Assembly: GCA_947175225.1 (NCBI GenBank)
Contig: CAMWLX010000127.1
Coordinates: 1-8,644 of the forward strand
DNA length: 8,644 bases
Reading direction: 5' to 3'
Source of the DNA: an uncultured Porphyromonadaceae bacterium
Lineage (GTDB): Bacteria; Bacteroidota; Bacteroidia; Bacteroidales; Muribaculaceae
Shown here in pieces: positions 5,413-8,644 of the stretch. The notes beneath the pieces are model-generated. The model saw only the letters and a list, made by a program, of their open reading frames with translations. It was not told the DNA's origin and did not search any database. Numbering within the stretch: position 1 is the first letter of the stretch; every line of letters starts with the position of its first letter. Position numbers and translations under genes: made by a program.

Positions 5413-8400
5413 TTATTGAACCTTGATGTAGAATTTCTGAGTTGATGTCTTACCAGAGTAGTCGACACCCTGATATACGATCTCGTATGTAACGTTCTTT
5501 TCGAGCTTGCTTGCAGCAACACCAATGCGCTTAGTAACACCCGGATAAACCTTGTTAAGACCACTTGCCTTGTTGATAGCTTCAATATCTTCAGGACTAA
5601 CCTTTGAGCCATCAGCTTTAGTACCACCTGTTACAGCGATGTACTTCATGTAAGCAGGAGCGAGTATTTCAGCTGAGTAGCTTGATGCATAAAGGCTGAT
5701 AGCATCACCACCGGCATACTTGAAGAGAGTAGGATAATTCTTATTGGTAGAAAGAACATGTACATTACCCTTACCCTTGTAGAACATTGCTACCTGGAGA
5801 TAGTGGTTAGGATCTTCGAGGAATTCATTGATCTTACCTGCAACCTTATTATAAACATCGATAGCATCGTTAACTCTATTGAAGAGACCACCAGTCTTAT
5901 TTTGGATAGAAGTCATGAGGTCGTCAATGATCTTAGACATCTGATCGTTGATCTGACCCTCAAGGTCGTCAAGCATCTCAGTAATCTGACCTTGAATATT
6001 ATCAAGCATATCGTTGACCTCTTTCTGAAGTTCTACGATAAGATTCTTGCGAATCTGATCGTTGATCTGTCCATTAAGCTGATCATTCATATCCTTAATA
6101 GACTTCTGGAAACCGTCATTGATAGCGTCAATCAGAGGCTTAAGATCATTGCTTGTAATATTTGCTGTAGTTGTCTGAGCCGGAACAGTCACTGTAATAT
6201 GTTCACCGGTTGATTCCAAAGTGCCTTCCGCAGTAGTTTCAGGAACTGTCACAGTAACTTTAATAGTATCTGTAAAGTTAGTACTTGGCTGAACGTTAAG
6301 ATCAAACTTGAAATCAGTGAATTTCACTTCGAACTTATCGATCTTGAATTTAGTCTTGAGTTCGAATTTGAACTTGTCCTTATCGATGAGATCCTTGAAG
6401 ATATTGTCGATATGACCGTAAGTTGGGAGGTGCTTAGTAGTGCCCTTACCATAGAGGAAGCTATAGCTGAGAGGCTTAGCAGTAGCGACTGCGAGGTCGT
6501 AGTTGCTCAATACTGCGTAAGGCTCATCACCGGATGTCCAGCTATAACGCACACCATACATTGGAAGCATACCACTCATCTGGCTGTAGAGAGCCTTGAG
6601 CATATTGTAAGCATTGCGTTTTGTGCGATCCTTGAGAAGATCCTTAGCTGCAGTCTTAAGACCTTCATCGATATGAATTCTTGTAGCCTCTATACCTTTG
6701 CTGAGTTCCTGCTGTGTCTTGCCTGAAATCACAACATCTGCTGAGTAAAGACCATTGTCTTCAACCTTATCAGCACGAGTGTAGCCCCAGTAAAGCTTGT
6801 CGTTGTTCTTCTTAATTCTAACTTCGTATGGGAGCTTAGCGCCATCTGTTGATTCAAGGTTGAATGAAGTCATATCGAAGTTATGGTTGATTGGGTTTAC
6901 TGTCAGATAAAGTCTACCAAGATCAACTTCACCGAGATAACCATAATTTACATCCTTATATTCTGGCTTAAGAGCTGCCAAATCTGCTCTTGTAAGTGCT
7001 AACTCAGTACCATAGTCAACATTGCAGTAGTTGTATTCAGCATCAGCACTTGGGAACTGGAATGCTTCATCCATGTTATAGCCATACCAGTTGAAGAGAA
7101 GGTTGCTCTTAATACCGAGTGGCATGCTGAAGTTACCGAAGATTGGGTTGTCAGTGCTCTGGATAAGGATACCGGTGATAAGGTCGTTGACACGGTCAAG
7201 GAGATTATTAAGCTTAGTGCTTACTGTTTCAAGGTCATCAGCCACTTCTTGAATAGCAGCCTGATTAGCACGATAGAACATAGACATCTGTTCGCTCAAG
7301 CCATTCTCACCATACATAGCGAGCCAAATCTCCTCATTTTCACTCTTAAGATCGTTGATATCGGACTGGCAAGCATTATAAACCTGAGAAATCAGACTTA
7401 CGACGCCATCTTCGCCGAACACGCCTTCCCAAAGTTCCTGAGTAGAAGCAGCCACAACTTCGATAGCAGCAGTGTTATCGCCAATAGCAGCCATGCAAGA
7501 GTTATAGATCTGAGACATCTGAGAGGTCAGGCCACCTTCACCATAGATCTCTTCCCAAAGATTCTTCTGATCTTCGGCAAGTGCATTGTGAGCTGCTGTA
7601 AGTTCGTCAATAGCTGCCTTATTGTCCTGATAGTACTGGTGCATCTGATCGCTGATACCACCGGGAGCAAAAATTGCTTCCCAAAGCTCCTGATGCTCGG
7701 CAGTGATTTTTACATATTCAGCTTTAAGGTCATCGATTTCACCCAAAAGCTCAGTGCGAACCATAGAAAGTTGATCGCTGAGTCCAGCCGGGCCAAACAC
7801 CTGAGTCCAGAGGTCATTGATACCATTCTCCATAGCTGTGATAGATGCCTGCTGAGTCTCATACTTAGCACCTAACGCAACCAAATCATCGGTAAGTTTA
7901 CCAACATTATCAGAAAGACCATTTACAGTATTTGAAATAGTAGTATAGTCTTTCTTAATGTTAGTAATGTCTTCTGTGACTGTATCGAACCTTTTCTCAT
8001 AAACATCAGAAAGCTCAGAAATCTTAGTATTGATAGCTGTCAACTCAGAGTTGATTGTAGAAGAAAGGGTTGTGAGTTTTGCGCGGAGGTCAGCGAGATC
8101 TGCTGATGTTGCATTAGCAGCAGCCTCAGAAGCAGTTTTGTAGGCTTCAAACGCATCATTAAGGGTGTTAAGGCTGGAGTTAAGACCGGAAATAACCGCA
8201 TTGTCAGCCAAATTGCCTTCAAAATCAGTGATCAGACCCTGTAATCTTGCAACTTCGGTATTAAAAGTAGTCGTATCGACCTTTCCGCTGAGATCAGCAG
8301 TCAAAGTATCGATTTTAGCTTTAAGAAGAACTCTTTCAGTCGAACAATTCCTCTCACATTCTTTGATTTGACCTTCAAGGTCTCCCCGAAGCGTCTTAAG

Positions 8401-8538
8401 CTTCTCAATCAGGTCACTTTGATTGTAAACAACCTCCTGCCTCAAGTCGCTCAAGTCGTCCTTACAGGACTGAAGAGTTCCCATGCTGACACTTGCCAAA
8501 AGCGCCAAGGAAGCTCCATAGAGTACTTTTTTCTTCAT
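5413..8538 (-). CDS. Large coiled-coil surface lipoprotein with 42-residue Trp/Gly repeats
   Basis: A 1041-residue lipoprotein that I do not recognise as a characterised family. The signal peptide ends in a lipobox, LQSC, with C25 as the lipidated residue. It is followed by K26-D27-D28, which fits the acidic surface-export signal known in Bacteroidetes lipoproteins, so a cell-surface position is likely. Regions: heptad-rich coiled coil 26-240; five copies of a motif of the form LWxxxFGxxGLxxQM between 241 and 440, with Trp at 244, 286, 328, 370 and 405; a globular part 465-700 with LGRLYLTVNP (540-549); Lys/Phe-alternating beta strands 721-748; two VTVTVP/ITVTVP strands (761-766 and 781-786); a second helical coil 803-900 with 11-residue spacing; and a C-terminal beta domain 905-1041. 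The ATG at 8538 gives a perfect lipoprotein signal. It precedes ompA by 92 bases. A role as a stalk, adhesin or envelope spacer is inference. Confidence 0.92.
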   Translation of the reverse strand: MKKKVLYGASLALLASVSMGTLQSCKDDLSDLRQEVVYNQSDLIEKLKTLRGDLEGQIKECERNCSTERVLLKAKIDTLTADLSGKVDTTTFNTEVARLQGLITDFEGNLADNAVISGLNSSLNTLNDAFEAYKTASEAAANATSADLADLRAKLTTLSSTINSELTAINTKISELSDVYEKRFDTVTEDITNIKKDYTTISNTVNGLSDNVGKLTDDLVALGAKYETQQASITAMENGINDLWTQVFGPAGLSDQLSMVRTELLGEIDDLKAEYVKITAEHQELWEAIFAPGGISDQMHQYYQDNKAAIDELTAAHNALAEDQKNLWEEIYGEGGLTSQMSQIYNSCMAAIGDNTAAIEVVAASTQELWEGVFGEDGVVSLISQVYNACQSDINDLKSENEEIWLAMYGENGLSEQMSMFYRANQAAIQEVADDLETVSTKLNNLLDRVNDLITGILIQSTDNPIFGNFSMPLGIKSNLLFNWYGYNMDEAFQFPSADAEYNYCNVDYGTELALTRADLAALKPEYKDVNYGYLGEVDLGRLYLTVNPINHNFDMTSFNLESTDGAKLPYEVRIKKNNDKLYWGYTRADKVEDNGLYSADVVISGKTQQELSKGIEATRIHIDEGLKTAAKDLLKDRTKRNAYNMLKALYSQMSGMLPMYGVRYSWTSGDEPYAVLSNYDLAVATAKPLSYSFLYGKGTTKHLPTYGHIDNIFKDLIDKDKFKFELKTKFKIDKFEVKFTDFKFDLNVQPSTNFTDTIKVTVTVPETTAEGTLESTGEHITVTVPAQTTTANITSNDLKPLIDAINDGFQKSIKDMNDQLNGQINDQIRKNLIVELQKEVNDMLDNIQGQITEMLDDLEGQINDQMSKIIDDLMTSIQNKTGGLFNRVNDAIDVYNKVAGKINEFLEDPNHYLQVAMFYKGKGNVHVLSTNKNYPTLFKYAGGDAISLYASSYSAEILAPAYMKYIAVTGGTKADGSKVSPEDIEAINKASGLNKVYPGVTKRIGVAASKLEKNVTYEIVYQGVDYSGKTSTQKFYIKVQ
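5893..6132 (-). repeat. Hendecad-like coiled-coil segment
   Basis: This codes for residues 803-882 of the large lipoprotein. Short units recur: LNGQINDQI (821-829), IQGQITEML (848-856) and LEGQINDQM (859-867). The last two are 11 residues apart, and residues 843-875 can be written as three consecutive 11-residue units beginning DMLDN, EMLDD and DQMSK. Eleven-residue periodicity favours a right-handed or straight coiled coil, unlike the heptad pattern near the N-terminus. The helix prediction is from residue pattern only. Confidence 0.6.
7219..7830 (-). repeat. Five-copy coding repeat, 126-bp period (42 residues)
   Basis: This codes for residues 237-440 of the large lipoprotein. The tryptophan codons begin the repeated motif at 7807-7809, 7681-7683, 7555-7557, 7429-7431 and 7324-7326, giving steps of 126, 126, 126 and 105 bases. 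The shared pattern is Leu/Ile-Trp, three residues, Phe/Tyr (Ala follows in copy 2, Gly otherwise), two residues, Gly, a hydrophobic residue, then usually Gln-Met, and a Tyr at +17 from Trp in copies 2-5. 42 is six heptads and 35 is five, so the coiled-coil register survives the last, shorter unit. The copies are diverged in sequence, so this is an old protein repeat and not a recent DNA duplication. Confidence 0.85.
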
Positions 8539-8565
8539 CTCTGGTAGTTTTAAGTTATTGATATG

Positions 8566-8577
8566 TATAAATTTATA
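8566..8577 (-). promoter_or_regulatory. AT-rich palindrome, possible promoter element of the large lipoprotein gene
   Basis: TATAAATTTATA is a perfect 12-base palindrome 27 bases upstream of the start codon. Read on the minus strand, it contains TAAATTTA, one base away from the Bacteroidetes -7 consensus TAnnTTTG. No convincing TTTG-type -33 element is visible at the expected distance, so this is only a candidate. Nothing else could be identified in the remaining bases up to the window edge. Confidence 0.25.
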
Positions 8578-8644
8578 TATTTCTTGCGTTCTTAAGCGGA
8601 ATTCTATAGCTTACCTGAGAAACCTCTTGGTATGCAAGTCTGAA

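Noticed and set aside
5758..6213. A 151-codon plus-strand frame rich in Ile/Leu opposite the second coiled coil
   Set aside because: The hydrophobic repeats are the complement of Asp/Asn/Gln-rich codons in the real gene; this is a shadow frame.
7249..7875. A 208-codon open frame on the plus strand opposite the lipoprotein repeats
   Set aside because: Its length comes from the low-complexity, biased codons of the coiled-coil gene; there is no signal, domain or upstream context of its own.
8573..8644. Possible C-terminal end of an upstream minus-strand gene (23 open codons from the window edge to a TAA)
   Set aside because: An open run of this length is common by chance, the other two frames also close nearby, and the peptide shows nothing recognisable.

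Overview
The window looks like a chromosomal segment from a gut-type Bacteroidales bacterium (Muribaculaceae, Prevotella or a relative; the exact family is an inference). Supporting signs are an exported DUF3256-type protein, a lipoprotein whose cysteine is followed by an acidic surface-export signal (C-K-D-D), a C-terminal domain resembling a type IX secretion sorting domain, an OmpA porin with a small barrel, and A-rich leaders without clear Shine-Dalgarno sequences. All five genes lie on the minus strand, so the window reads from right (8644) to left (1).

In transcription order: (1) a 1041-residue surface lipoprotein, mostly coiled coil, carrying five copies of a Trp/Gly motif spaced exactly 42, 42, 42 and 35 residues apart (5413-8538); (2) an OmpA-family outer-membrane, peptidoglycan-binding protein (4169-5320); (3) a secreted protein with a T9SS type A-like C-terminus (2852-4030); (4) a DEAD-box RNA helicase of the DeaD/CsdA type with a DbpA-like RNA-binding domain and a lysine-rich tail (832-2727); (5) a DUF3256-type exported protein whose ATG overlaps the helicase stop codon by 4 bases (98-835).

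The gaps between genes 1/2, 2/3 and 3/4 (92, 138 and 124 bases) each hold an inverted repeat. The one after ompA is a convincing intrinsic terminator. The one before ompA has a perfect 11-bp stem but lacks a U-tract on the gene strand. The one before the helicase could be a terminator or a leader structure. Genes 1-3 are therefore probably separate or partly read-through units, while genes 4-5 form a translationally coupled pair. Genes 1-3 all encode envelope proteins. Genes 4-5 pair RNA remodelling with an exported protein.

The most unusual item is the large lipoprotein. It looks like a surface stalk: a lipid anchor, a heptad coiled coil, a register-preserving repeat array, a globular beta region, a second hendecad-like coiled coil and a C-terminal beta domain. 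I do not recognise it as a characterised family. No RNA genes, mobile elements, CRISPR arrays or plus-strand genes could be supported.
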